From positions 497,941 to 561,940 of the forward strand of contig NZ_JAEUXJ010000003.1 of assembly GCF_016775475.1 (NCBI RefSeq): DNA of 64,000 nt, read 5' to 3'. This DNA comes from Belnapia mucosa. GTDB lineage: Bacteria > Pseudomonadota > Alphaproteobacteria > Acetobacterales > Acetobacteraceae. Numbering within the stretch: the first letter of the stretch is position 1; each line of letters begins with the position of its first letter. The translations under genes were made by a program, and so were the position numbers. The notes under the pieces were generated by a model, which was not told where the DNA came from, did no database searches, and worked only from the letters and a program-made list of their open reading frames with translations. Shown piece by piece: positions 40,633 to 48,515 of the stretch.

Positions 40633-41468
40633 AGCCCTATGCCTGCGCCAATTGCGGCCACTGGCAGCGCTACTTCGCCCCGCCGCCGGACTGCCCCGTC
40701 TGCACCGACACGCGCAACGACCTGCCCGAGGATGGCTGGCGCTTCCTGACGGTGGAGGAGGTGCGGCCGATGCTGCGCGGCCACTGGCGCCGGCTGGAGC
40801 GCGACCTGGTCGCCTTCTCCGTCTCGCCGCCGCTCGGCCTGAACGGCACCGGCTGGCTGCTGCTGCACCCGGAAGGCAACATCGCCTTCGAGGCGGCGCC
40901 CTTCTACACCAACGACATGCTGGCCGAGATCGAGCGGCTGGGTGGCATCCGCATCCTCGCCGCCTCGCATGTGCATGGCTACGGCGCGCTCTGGCAGCTG
41001 CAGGACGTGTTCCGGCCGGAGGTCATGGCGATCCAGAAGGAGGACCTCCGCCTCACCAAGGCCTTCCGCGTCACCTGGCCCTATGACGAGGCGCTGGAGA
41101 TCGCGCCCGGCCTCGTGCTGCACCATGTCGGCGGCCACTACGAAGGCCAGGCCGTGCTGCACGATGCCGGGCGGCGCATCCTCTTCTGCGGCGACGCCTT
41201 CAAGGTCGACCAGGACGCGGCCGGCAACAGCACCGCCGTCTCGACTCACAAGGCCTTCCACAAGTCGATCCCGCTGACGCCGGGCGAGATCCGCCGCTAC
41301 CGCGAGGTGATCGCGGGCCTCGACTTCGACACGGTCTGCACGCCCTTCGAGCACGCGCCCGGCATCGGCCGCGAGATCGCCCTTGCCGTGCTGGACGACC
41401 AGCTCCGCGGCCCGCCGGGCGTGCGGCACCTGCCCCTGGACGAACTGCGCAGGAGCGCGACCCGATGA
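40623..41468 (+). CDS. Zinc-ribbon plus metallo-beta-lactamase-fold protein
   Basis: 281 residues from ATG 40623. Residues ~6-27 form a rubredoxin-like zinc ribbon, YACANCGHWQ...DCPVCTD (two CxxC pairs). The rest looks like a metallo-beta-lactamase fold: GTGWLLLHPEGNIAFEAAPF, ILAASHVHGYGALWQLQ, LHHVGGHYEGQAVLHD, ILFCGDAFKVDQDAAGN and CTPFEHAPG. The first metal motif reads HVHGYG, not HxHxDH, so only part of the canonical dinuclear site is present, while later His/Asp ligands remain. It may be an oxygenase, hydrolase or redox protein. Overlaps the genes on both sides. Confidence 0.78.
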   Translation: MPLKPYACANCGHWQRYFAPPPDCPVCTDTRNDLPEDGWRFLTVEEVRPMLRGHWRRLERDLVAFSVSPPLGLNGTGWLLLHPEGNIAFEAAPFYTNDMLAEIERLGGIRILAASHVHGYGALWQLQDVFRPEVMAIQKEDLRLTKAFRVTWPYDEALEIAPGLVLHHVGGHYEGQAVLHDAGRRILFCGDAFKVDQDAAGNSTAVSTHKAFHKSIPLTPGEIRRYREVIAGLDFDTVCTPFEHAPGIGREIALAVLDDQLRGPPGVRHLPLDELRRSATR

Positions 41469-42943
41469 GCCAGACCACCGACCTGCACGAGGTCGCCCGC
41501 GCCTTCCGCGCCTCCATGCCGGAGGAAGGGCATGTCACCGTCTTCCGCATCGACATGCTGGACCGCATCGGCATCCCCGTGGTGCAGGCCAACCTGATCG
41601 TGGCGAAGGAGCCGGCCACCACCGGCTATGGCTACGGCTTCGAGCCGATCGAGGCAGAGGTCGGCGCGCTCGGCGAGCTCTGCGAGGAAGTGCATGTCGG
41701 CGCCTGGATGAAGCAGGCCGAGCGATTCGATGGCTCCTACGCGGATATGGTGCGGCAGCGCGGCGCGGCCGGCGTCGCCGACCCGCTGACGCTCTGCCTG
41801 CCGGCCGGCAGCCCCTACACGCCGGAGATGCCGCTCTCCTGGGTCGAGGCGCGGCGCTGGTCCAGCGGCGAGCCGGTGCTGGTGCCCCGTGATTGGGTCG
41901 CCGCCTATCCCTACCAGCTCGGCGAGCCGTCGCGCCTGATCACGCCGATCACCAACGGCCTCGGCGCCGGCTTCGACCTGCCGCATGCGGTGGCGCACGG
42001 GCTGATGGAACTGCTCCAGCGCGACGGCAACGCCGTCACCTACCGCGCGCTCGATCAGGGCGTGGTGGTGGACATCGACACCGAGGAGGAGCCTGAGGTC
42101 GCCAGGCTGCTGGAGCATCTCCGCTCGCTCGGCATCGACGTCACCGTCAAGCTCGCCTGCATCGATTTCGGCATCCCCAACCTCTATGTCGTCGGCAACG
42201 ACCGCGGCGCCCCGACGGTGCCGGTGCAGGTCACCTCCTGCGGCGAGGCCTCGCATCCCGATCGATCGCGCACGCTGCGCAAGGCACTGCTGGAATTCTG
42301 CGGCTCCCGCTCGCGCAAGGCGGCGACGCACGGGCCTATCGAGCTCGTCCAGGCCGCGCTGCCGCGCGACTATGTCGACCGCCAGATCGGCGTCGCCATG
42401 CTGGAGGAAGAGGAAGGGCGCGCCCTGCACGCCATGGCCGAATGGGTCGGCCAGGAGGCGGGCGAGTTGCGCCGCCGCCTCGCCGGCAGCGTTTTCTCGG
42501 ATCGCCGCCGCGTGCGGCTGTCCGACCTGCCGACCGTGCCGGCGGCAGCGGTCACGGACCCGGACGCCCGGCTGCGGTTGCTGCTCGAGCGCCTGGCCAC
42601 CGAGCGGCTGGAGCCACTGGTGATCGACTGCTCGCCCTCCGGCAGCCCGGTGAAGGCGGTGAAGACCATCGTCCCCGGCCTTGAGAGCGAGACGATGAGC
42701 TACCACCGCATCGGCTGGCGCGGCGTCCGCCGCCTGCGCGAGCGCGGTGACCCGCTGCTGCTCGACGCACCGCGCGAGGGCGCGGCGCGCATCCTGCTGC
42801 GGCCCGAGGACGAGGCGCGCGCCGGCGGCCCGGCTTGGTTCGATGCGCGGCGGGCGGACGAGACGGTCGGCCGGCTCTACCCGCTCTACCGCGAATGCGG
42901 CACCTTCTCCGCCCAGCTCTACCGCCAGCGGCAGGCGGCCTGA
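41465..42943 (+). CDS. YcaO-domain ATP-dependent enzyme
   Basis: 492 residues from ATG 41465 (ATGA overlap). YcaO features: TTGYGYGFEPIEAEVGALGE, LITPITNGLGAGFDLPHAVA, the ATP-binding helix HGLMELLQRDGNAVTYRA (compare the LxExxERD of other YcaO proteins), IPNLYVVGNDRG and the LRKALLEFCGSRSRKA helix. YcaO enzymes activate amide oxygens by phosphorylation, giving azolines, thioamides or amidines. There is no TfuA, E1-like cyclodehydratase partner or obvious precursor peptide, and the C-terminus (RQRQAA) lacks the PxPxP end of azoline-forming YcaOs, so the substrate is probably a small amide rather than a RiPP. It sits in the middle of the inositol-glycoside cluster. Confidence 0.88.
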   Translation: MSQTTDLHEVARAFRASMPEEGHVTVFRIDMLDRIGIPVVQANLIVAKEPATTGYGYGFEPIEAEVGALGELCEEVHVGAWMKQAERFDGSYADMVRQRGAAGVADPLTLCLPAGSPYTPEMPLSWVEARRWSSGEPVLVPRDWVAAYPYQLGEPSRLITPITNGLGAGFDLPHAVAHGLMELLQRDGNAVTYRALDQGVVVDIDTEEEPEVARLLEHLRSLGIDVTVKLACIDFGIPNLYVVGNDRGAPTVPVQVTSCGEASHPDRSRTLRKALLEFCGSRSRKAATHGPIELVQAALPRDYVDRQIGVAMLEEEEGRALHAMAEWVGQEAGELRRRLAGSVFSDRRRVRLSDLPTVPAAAVTDPDARLRLLLERLATERLEPLVIDCSPSGSPVKAVKTIVPGLESETMSYHRIGWRGVRRLRERGDPLLLDAPREGAARILLRPEDEARAGGPAWFDARRADETVGRLYPLYRECGTFSAQLYRQRQAA

Positions 42944-42945
42944 CC

Positions 42946-43788
42946 ATGGCGCTGCGCTTCGCCTACAACACCAACGGCGCCGCCAACCACCGCCTCGCCG
43001 ATGCCATCGCGCTGATCGCCGAGGCCGGCTACGACGGCATCGCCCTCACCCTCGACTTCCAGCATCTCGACCCGCTGGAAGAAGGCTGGGTGGCCCGCAC
43101 GGAGGCGCTCGCGCGCGAGCTGCGCACCCGGCGCCTCGGCTGCGTCATCGAGACCGGGGCGCGCTTCCTGCTCGACCCGCGGCACAAGCACGAGCCGACC
43201 CTGCTGACCCCGAACGCCGAAGGCCGCGCGCGGCGCGTCGCTTTCCTCCAGCGCGCCATCGACATCGGCAACATCCTTGAGGCCGAGGCGGTGTCCTTCT
43301 GGGCCGGCGTGCCCCGGCCAGGGGTCGATCGCGGCGAGGCCGGCGAATGGCTGCTGGAGGGCCTGGCGCAGGTGACGGACTACGCCACCCGCCACGGCGT
43401 GACCGCGGCGCTGGAGCCGGAGCCCGGCATGCTAGTCGAGACGCTGGACGACTGGGCCAGGCTGCAGCCGCACCTGCCCGGCCTCACCCTCGCCCTCGAC
43501 CTCGGCCATTGCCTGGTAACGCAGGAGCGTGAGCCAGCCGATGCGGTGCGCGAATTCGCCGTGGAGATCGGCACCGTGGCGATCGAGGACATGCGCCGCG
43601 GCGACCACACCCACCTGCCCTTCGGCGAGGGCGACATGGACATCCCCGGCTGCCTCGACGCGTTGGAGGCGATCGGCTTCGCCCGCCTCGTCTGCGTCGA
43701 GCTGTCACGCGAGAGCCACCGCGCCGACCGGATGATCCCGCAATCCCTCGACTGGCTGCGGCAATGCCGGGAAGGAGACACCCGATGA
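42946..43788 (+). CDS. Xylose-isomerase-like TIM-barrel sugar isomerase/epimerase
   Basis: 280 residues from ATG 42946, two bases after the YcaO stop. AP-endonuclease-2/IolE-type TIM barrel: LRFAYNTNGAANHRLADAIA, GYDGIALTLDFQHLDPL, GVTAALEPEPGMLVETLDDW (metal Glu), LTLALDLGHCLVT (Asp and His), GDHTHLPFGEGDMDIPG and LVCVELSRESHRAD (Glu). The likely metal ligands Glu, Asp, His and Glu are conserved. Members isomerise or epimerise sugars and inososes, or dehydrate scyllo-inosose, in partnership with Gfo/Idh oxidoreductases, as seen two genes upstream. Stop overlaps the glycosyltransferase start. Confidence 0.87.
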   Translation: MALRFAYNTNGAANHRLADAIALIAEAGYDGIALTLDFQHLDPLEEGWVARTEALARELRTRRLGCVIETGARFLLDPRHKHEPTLLTPNAEGRARRVAFLQRAIDIGNILEAEAVSFWAGVPRPGVDRGEAGEWLLEGLAQVTDYATRHGVTAALEPEPGMLVETLDDWARLQPHLPGLTLALDLGHCLVTQEREPADAVREFAVEIGTVAIEDMRRGDHTHLPFGEGDMDIPGCLDALEAIGFARLVCVELSRESHRADRMIPQSLDWLRQCREGDTR

Positions 43789-45026
43789 GGATCCTGTTCT
43801 GCAGCCGCCGCTTCTTCCCGGCCATCAGCGGCATGAGCGTCTATGCGGTCAACCTGCTGCGCCAGCTTGTCGCCGCCGGGCATGACGTGACGATGGTCAG
43901 CCAGTACCGCGGCGATGCCGCTGGCACGCGCGTCTATGGCGGCGGCCCGCCGCCGGCGGTGCCAGGCGTCACCGTCATCGGCCGCCAGTCCCTCGGCGAG
44001 GAAGCCTTCGCCGAGCCAGGCGGCGCCGATTTCGAGCGTGACGTGGATGACATGGTCTCCGTCATCCTCGAGGAGCACCGGAAGAAGCCCTTCGACCTCC
44101 TGCACGCGCAATACGGCTACCCGAATGGCTGGGCCGTGCTGCTGGCGGCGCGCGAGCTCGGCATCCCGACCGTCGTCTCCATCCAGGGCGGCGACGGCCA
44201 CTGGGTCGGCTCCTGCTGCGAGACCCACCGGCTCGGCATGCTGAACGTGCTGAACCATGCGAACGCGCTGCTGATCGGCTGCGAGAGCTTCGCGCAGGAG
44301 GTGGTCGAGCGCCTCGGCGTGGCGCGGGAGCGGTTCACCATCGTCCCCGGCGCCGTTGATACCGAACGCTTCCACCCCGCTGCGGGCTTCGTCCCCGGGG
44401 AGGCCCAGGACCCCGTTCGCCTGCTCTATCACGGCCGCGTCGACCGGCGGAAAGGCGCCCTCGACATGATCGAGGCGCTGGCCCTGCTCCAGGCCGAGGG
44501 CCTGGGCTTCGCCGCCACCATCTCCGGCATCGGGCCGGACTACGACAGCTCCCGTGCGCTGGCAGAGGAGCGTGGCGTCCCGGTCCGCTTTACCGGCTAT
44601 GCGGATTACGACGCCGCCCCCGCCCTCTACCGCGAGGCCGATGTTTTCGTCAGCCCGACCTATGCCGAGGGTTTCAGCAACACCATCCTCGAGGCGATGG
44701 CGAACGGGCTGCCGAGCGTCTCCTGCTACGCCGTCGGCGTCGTCGACTGCCTTCGCGACGGCGAGAACGGCCTGCTGGTGCAGCCGGGCGACATCCCCGC
44801 GCTGGCCGCCGCGCTGCGCCGAATCATCGAGGACGCGCCGTTGCGCCGCCGCCTCGCCGCGACCGCGCTGGAGGAATGCCGGCGCACCTATTCCTGGGAG
44901 GCGGTCGGCCGCCAGATCATGGAGGTCTATGCCGAGGTCGCCGGCCAGAAACCCGATACCGGCTTCGATCCCCTCCTGCCGCGCGACCCGGACTGCCGGT
45001 TCCGCGCCGCGCCGCACCTGCTCTGA
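43785..45026 (+). CDS. GT4-family glycosyltransferase (GT-B fold, MshA-like logic)
   Basis: 413 residues from ATG 43785 (ATGA overlap). GT-B fold: N-terminal ILFCSRRFFPAISGMSVYAV, HAQYGYPNGWAVLLAARELG, and the donor half with VRLLYHGRVDRRKGALDMIE, the conserved ADVFVSPTYAEGFSNTILEA (EX7E motif of GT4 enzymes) and GLLVQPGDIPALAAAL. A Lys/Arg pair in RVDRRKG fits nucleotide-sugar phosphate binding. GT4 includes MshA, which joins GlcNAc to inositol phosphate. With an inositol-phosphate synthase upstream and a PIG-L deacetylase directly downstream, a GlcNAc-inositol-type product is plausible, not proven. Confidence 0.9.
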   Translation: MRILFCSRRFFPAISGMSVYAVNLLRQLVAAGHDVTMVSQYRGDAAGTRVYGGGPPPAVPGVTVIGRQSLGEEAFAEPGGADFERDVDDMVSVILEEHRKKPFDLLHAQYGYPNGWAVLLAARELGIPTVVSIQGGDGHWVGSCCETHRLGMLNVLNHANALLIGCESFAQEVVERLGVARERFTIVPGAVDTERFHPAAGFVPGEAQDPVRLLYHGRVDRRKGALDMIEALALLQAEGLGFAATISGIGPDYDSSRALAEERGVPVRFTGYADYDAAPALYREADVFVSPTYAEGFSNTILEAMANGLPSVSCYAVGVVDCLRDGENGLLVQPGDIPALAAALRRIIEDAPLRRRLAATALEECRRTYSWEAVGRQIMEVYAEVAGQKPDTGFDPLLPRDPDCRFRAAPHLL

Positions 45027-45763
45027 TGCCGCGCGCCCTCGCCCTCTCGCCGCATCTCGACGACGCCGCCTTCTCCTGCGGCGGCACGCTCGCGGCATTG
45101 GCACAGGCAGGATGGGAAGTGACGGTGGCCACGGCCTTCACCCGCTCCGTGCCGAACCCCACCGGCTTCGCCCTGGCCTGCCAGCTCGACAAGAACCTGC
45201 CAGCGGATGTGGACTACATGGCGCTCCGCCGCGCCGAGGATGCCGAGGCCTGCGCCCGGCTCGGCGCAAGGCCGCTCTGGCTCGACTTCCCGGAAGCGCC
45301 GCATCGCGGCTATGCGGATGCACGCGCCCTGTTCGGCCCGCCGCATGAGGCGGATGCGATTCTGCCGCCGCTCTCCGGCGCGCTCGCGGCGCTGATCGCC
45401 GAGGCGCCCGACCTGCTGCTGGCACCCCAGGCCATTGGCGGGCATGTCGACCATGTCCGCCTGGTCGAGGCGATCCAGGCCGTGCTGCCCGCCGGGCTGC
45501 CGGTGCTGTGGTGGACCGATTTCCCCTATGCGACCCGTCCGCAGCGCGAGACGGCCCGCCCCTTCGCTGCGGCGATGGAAGTCGATCCGGAACGCGCGAT
45601 CCCTGGCGATGCGGCGGCACGCTTCGCTGCCTGCGCGGCCTATACGACGCAGCTCGGCTTCCAGTTCGGCGGCGAGGACGGGCTGCAGCGCGCGCTGGAC
45701 GCCGCCGGACCAGTCGAGCGGTTCCGGGAAAGGGGTGCGGTGCCGCTCCGGGTGGCGGCATGA
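45026..45763 (+). CDS. PIG-L/LmbE-family N-deacetylase (MshB-like)
   Basis: 245 residues from ATG 45026, whose A is the last base of the preceding TGA (TGATG). The zinc motif SPHLDDAAFSCGGTLAAL near residues 8-25 gives His10, Asp12 and Asp13, corresponding to the family's (A/P)HPDD; the third metal ligand lies in GGHVDHVRLVE. Members remove acetyl from GlcNAc-inositol (MshB), GlcNAc-PI (PIG-L) or bacillithiol intermediates. Directly following a GT4 enzyme it suggests a glycosylate-then-deacetylate step that would expose a free amine for the terminal ATP-grasp ligase. The acceptor is inferred. Confidence 0.9.
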   Translation: MPRALALSPHLDDAAFSCGGTLAALAQAGWEVTVATAFTRSVPNPTGFALACQLDKNLPADVDYMALRRAEDAEACARLGARPLWLDFPEAPHRGYADARALFGPPHEADAILPPLSGALAALIAEAPDLLLAPQAIGGHVDHVRLVEAIQAVLPAGLPVLWWTDFPYATRPQRETARPFAAAMEVDPERAIPGDAAARFAACAAYTTQLGFQFGGEDGLQRALDAAGPVERFRERGAVPLRVAA

Positions 45764-46773
45764 CGGACGGCTCCACCATCCTCGTCACCGGCGGCGCCGG
45801 GTATATCGGCAGCCATGTCGTCCTCGCCTTGCTCGATGCCGGCCTGCGCGTCGTGGTCCTCGACGACCTCTCGACCGGCTGCCGCGAGGCCGTGCCGCCC
45901 GGGGTGCCGCTGGTGCAGGCGAGCACCGGCGATGCGGCGGCGGTGCGGACGGCGATCCGAAGCTGCGGCGTGGGCGCCATAGTGCACATGGCCGGCTCGC
46001 TGATCGCACCCGAGAGCGTCGTCGATCCCGTCCGCTACTGGCGGAACAACCTGGCCAATACCCTCATCCTCGCCGAAGCCTGCGTCGCCGAGGGCGTCAC
46101 GCGGCTGGTCTTTTCCTCCACCGCCGCCGTCTACGGCATCCCGGACCGGCTGCCGGTCGACGAGGATGCGCCCTGCCGGCCAATCAACCCCTATGGCGCC
46201 TCGAAGCACGCGGCGGAGCAGTTGCTGCAGGCCATTTCCGCTGCGCATCGGCTGGAGGTCGTCGCGCTGCGCTATTTCAACGTGGCCGGTGCCGACCCGG
46301 CCGGGCGCGCCGGCCAGCGCGTCGCAGGCGCCACGCATCTGATCAAGGTGGCCTGCGAGGCCGCGCTCGGGCAGCGCCGCGAGGTGGCGATCTACGGTGA
46401 GGATTACGACACGCCTGACGGCACCGGCATCCGCGACTACATCCATGTCACCGACCTCGCGCGCGCGCATGTCGAGGCGCTGCGGCACCTCGCCATGGGC
46501 GGCGAGACCGCCGTGCTGAACTGCGGCTACGGCCGCGGGCATTCGGTGCGCGCCGTGCTCAGGGCGGTCGAGCGGGCCACGGGGGTGACGCTGCCGGTTC
46601 GGGTGGCGCCCCGGCGTCCAGGCGACCCGCCTGCCGTCGTCGCGGCCGCGCAGCGCATCCGCAGCCTGCTCGCCTGGCGGCCGGCCTTCGACGATCTCGA
46701 CTCCATCATCGCCGATGCCATCAGCTGGGAACGACGCATGGCAGGCCAAAGCCGGCGGCAGCTCTGGAGCTGA
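45760..46773 (+). CDS. galE: UDP-glucose 4-epimerase-like SDR (GalE)
   Basis: 337 residues from ATG 45760 (ATGA overlap). NAD-binding ILVTGGAGYIGSHVVLALLD, VVLDDLSTGCREAV, IVHMAGSLIAPESVVDP, the catalytic SSTAAVYG Ser and PYGASKHAAE Tyr/Lys pair, LRYFNVAGADPAGRAGQ, and GTGIRDYIHVTDLARAHVEA, all GalE hallmarks. It would interconvert UDP-Glc/UDP-Gal or UDP-GlcNAc/UDP-GalNAc to supply the cluster's glycosyltransferases. Its stop, TGA at 46771-46773, overlaps a CTG of the next reading frame (CTGA), echoing the overlaps elsewhere in the operon. Confidence 0.93.
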   Translation: MTDGSTILVTGGAGYIGSHVVLALLDAGLRVVVLDDLSTGCREAVPPGVPLVQASTGDAAAVRTAIRSCGVGAIVHMAGSLIAPESVVDPVRYWRNNLANTLILAEACVAEGVTRLVFSSTAAVYGIPDRLPVDEDAPCRPINPYGASKHAAEQLLQAISAAHRLEVVALRYFNVAGADPAGRAGQRVAGATHLIKVACEAALGQRREVAIYGEDYDTPDGTGIRDYIHVTDLARAHVEALRHLAMGGETAVLNCGYGRGHSVRAVLRAVERATGVTLPVRVAPRRPGDPPAVVAAAQRIRSLLAWRPAFDDLDSIIADAISWERRMAGQSRRQLWS

Positions 46774-46826
46774 GCTCCGCCACGCTGGAAGGGGAGCGGC
46801 GCGCGCTGCGGCGGCGACGTGGCGTA

Positions 46827-48515
46827 GTGGCGGCGCTGGTGGCCGGCATCGCCTCGAGCCTGATCGTGCTGGGATGGCATGTGCTGTCGGCCGGCGGCTG
46901 GACGGTATGGGAGGCGCTGATCCTCGCCTGCCTGGCCGTCAACGCACCCTGGCTGGGCCTGGCCGGGGCGACGGGGCTGATCGGCTTCGCCATCCGCATG
47001 CTGTCGCCCGATCCGCTGGCCGCCGTCCTGCCCGTGATGCGGCAGCCCGGTTGGCAGGAAGCCGCCATCGGGGCTCGCACCGTGATCGCCGTCTGCGTGC
47101 GATGCGAGGATATGGAGGCGGTTCTGCCTTCCCTGAAGCGCCTGCTGGCGAGGTTGCGCGCCTCGGCCGCCAGTGCCGATCGCTTTCGCCTCGCCATCCT
47201 GTCCGACACCCCGGACGGCGCAACAGCCCTGGCGGAGGCGGCGGCGGCGGCCAGCCTCGCGGCGGGGTTTCCGGCGGGGGCGGTCCGCTACCGGCGGAGG
47301 GCGCGCAACAGCGGCTACAAGGCCGGCAACCTGATGGATTTCCTCGACCGGGATGCCGAGGACGAATTCCTGCTGCTGCTGGATGCGGATTCGGTCATGT
47401 CCGCGGCGGCGGTTACACGCCTCGTGCGGTTGATGCAGGCCGACCGGCGCCTGGCGATCCTGCAACCGACCACCTGCGGCCATGGGGCAACGACCCGCTT
47501 CGCACGGGCTTTCAGCCTGGGCCAGCGGCATGGCATGCGGATCTGGGCCACCGGCCAGGCTTGGTGGCAGGGGCCGGAAGGGGCGTTCTGGGGCCACAAT
47601 GCCCTGATCCGCATCGCCCCGTTCCGCACCCATGCCCGCCTCCCTCCCTTGCCCGACGGCGAGGCGATCCTGAGCCATGACCAGGTCGAAGCCGCGCTGC
47701 TGCATGGTGCCGGTTGGGCGGTGCGGGTCCTGCCGGACGATGTCGGCTCCTTCGAGCGGCATCCGCCGGACCTGCTGGCCTGTCTCGACCGCGACATCCG
47801 CTGGGCGCGTGGGAACCTGCAATACCGCTACTTGTTGCAGCGCCCCGATCTCGGCCGGGTGGGCCGGCTGCAGATGGTGCAGGCGATCCTTCATTATGCG
47901 CTGACGCCATTCTGGTTCGCCTTGCTGCCCTTGGCGGCGCTCAATGTGGCGACCGGCGGCGGCGAGGGAACCTCCCGGATCTGGCTGCTGGTCCTGCTGG
48001 CAGCCGGCTTCCTGCTGCTCCATCTGCCGAAGCTCGCCGGCCATGCGGAGGCCTTGCTGAGGCCGGAGCCAAGGCTCGCGCGCCTTCGCAAGATCCTGGG
48101 AGAAATCGCCGCTTCGGTCGCGGCCGATGCGATCATGGCTGCTGAACGGACATGGCTCATCCTGGCCTTCGCAGCGGGGACGCCCGCGGGATGGGATCTG
48201 CAGCAGCGGGATGGGCGCAGCCTGCCTTGGGGCGCGACGGCGCGGCGGCTTCGCTTCAGCATGGTGGTGGGCCTTGGCAGCCTTGCCCTTCTGTCCTGCG
48301 GGGGGCTGTTTCCGGTCCTGGTCACCGCGCCGGTCTGGATGCCGTTGCTGCTCGCCGTGCCCTTCGTGGTGCTGACAGCCGATCCTGCCTACGCCACCGC
48401 CGAGGATGTGCGGAGCGGGAGCGACGCAATTCGCCGATCGCCGCGCGAGCGGCCCGAGCCAGGTCGGCATCCCGAACCGGTTCCAGGGGAAGGCGTTCCG
48501 GGTTCGGAGCCATGA
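46827..48515 (+). CDS. OpgH/MdoH-like membrane-bound GT2 glucosyltransferase
   Basis: 562 residues from GTG 46827. The frame is open to the galE end, and a CTG at 46770 overlapping the galE stop would give 19 more residues; the true start is unclear. Two N-terminal membrane helices precede a GT2 domain: RARNSGYKAGNLMDFLDR, LLLLDADSVMSAAA (DxD region), QGPEGAFWGHNALIRI, EAILSHDQVEAALLHGAG and RDIRWARGNLQY (the (Q/R)xxRW motif), followed by about four more helices. These match OpgH/MdoH of osmoregulated periplasmic glucan synthesis, but the protein is shorter and no opgG is present. It may polymerise or transfer glucose at the inner membrane. Confidence 0.85.
   Translation: MAALVAGIASSLIVLGWHVLSAGGWTVWEALILACLAVNAPWLGLAGATGLIGFAIRMLSPDPLAAVLPVMRQPGWQEAAIGARTVIAVCVRCEDMEAVLPSLKRLLARLRASAASADRFRLAILSDTPDGATALAEAAAAASLAAGFPAGAVRYRRRARNSGYKAGNLMDFLDRDAEDEFLLLLDADSVMSAAAVTRLVRLMQADRRLAILQPTTCGHGATTRFARAFSLGQRHGMRIWATGQAWWQGPEGAFWGHNALIRIAPFRTHARLPPLPDGEAILSHDQVEAALLHGAGWAVRVLPDDVGSFERHPPDLLACLDRDIRWARGNLQYRYLLQRPDLGRVGRLQMVQAILHYALTPFWFALLPLAALNVATGGGEGTSRIWLLVLLAAGFLLLHLPKLAGHAEALLRPEPRLARLRKILGEIAASVAADAIMAAERTWLILAFAAGTPAGWDLQQRDGRSLPWGATARRLRFSMVVGLGSLALLSCGGLFPVLVTAPVWMPLLLAVPFVVLTADPAYATAEDVRSGSDAIRRSPRERPEPGRHPEPVPGEGVPGSEP

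Noticed and set aside
41465..42943. RiPP gene cluster around the YcaO gene
   Set aside because: No short precursor frame with a leader-like sequence, no E1-like partner, no peptidase or lanthipeptide-type gene; genes on both sides are sugar enzymes with no gap to hold a precursor.
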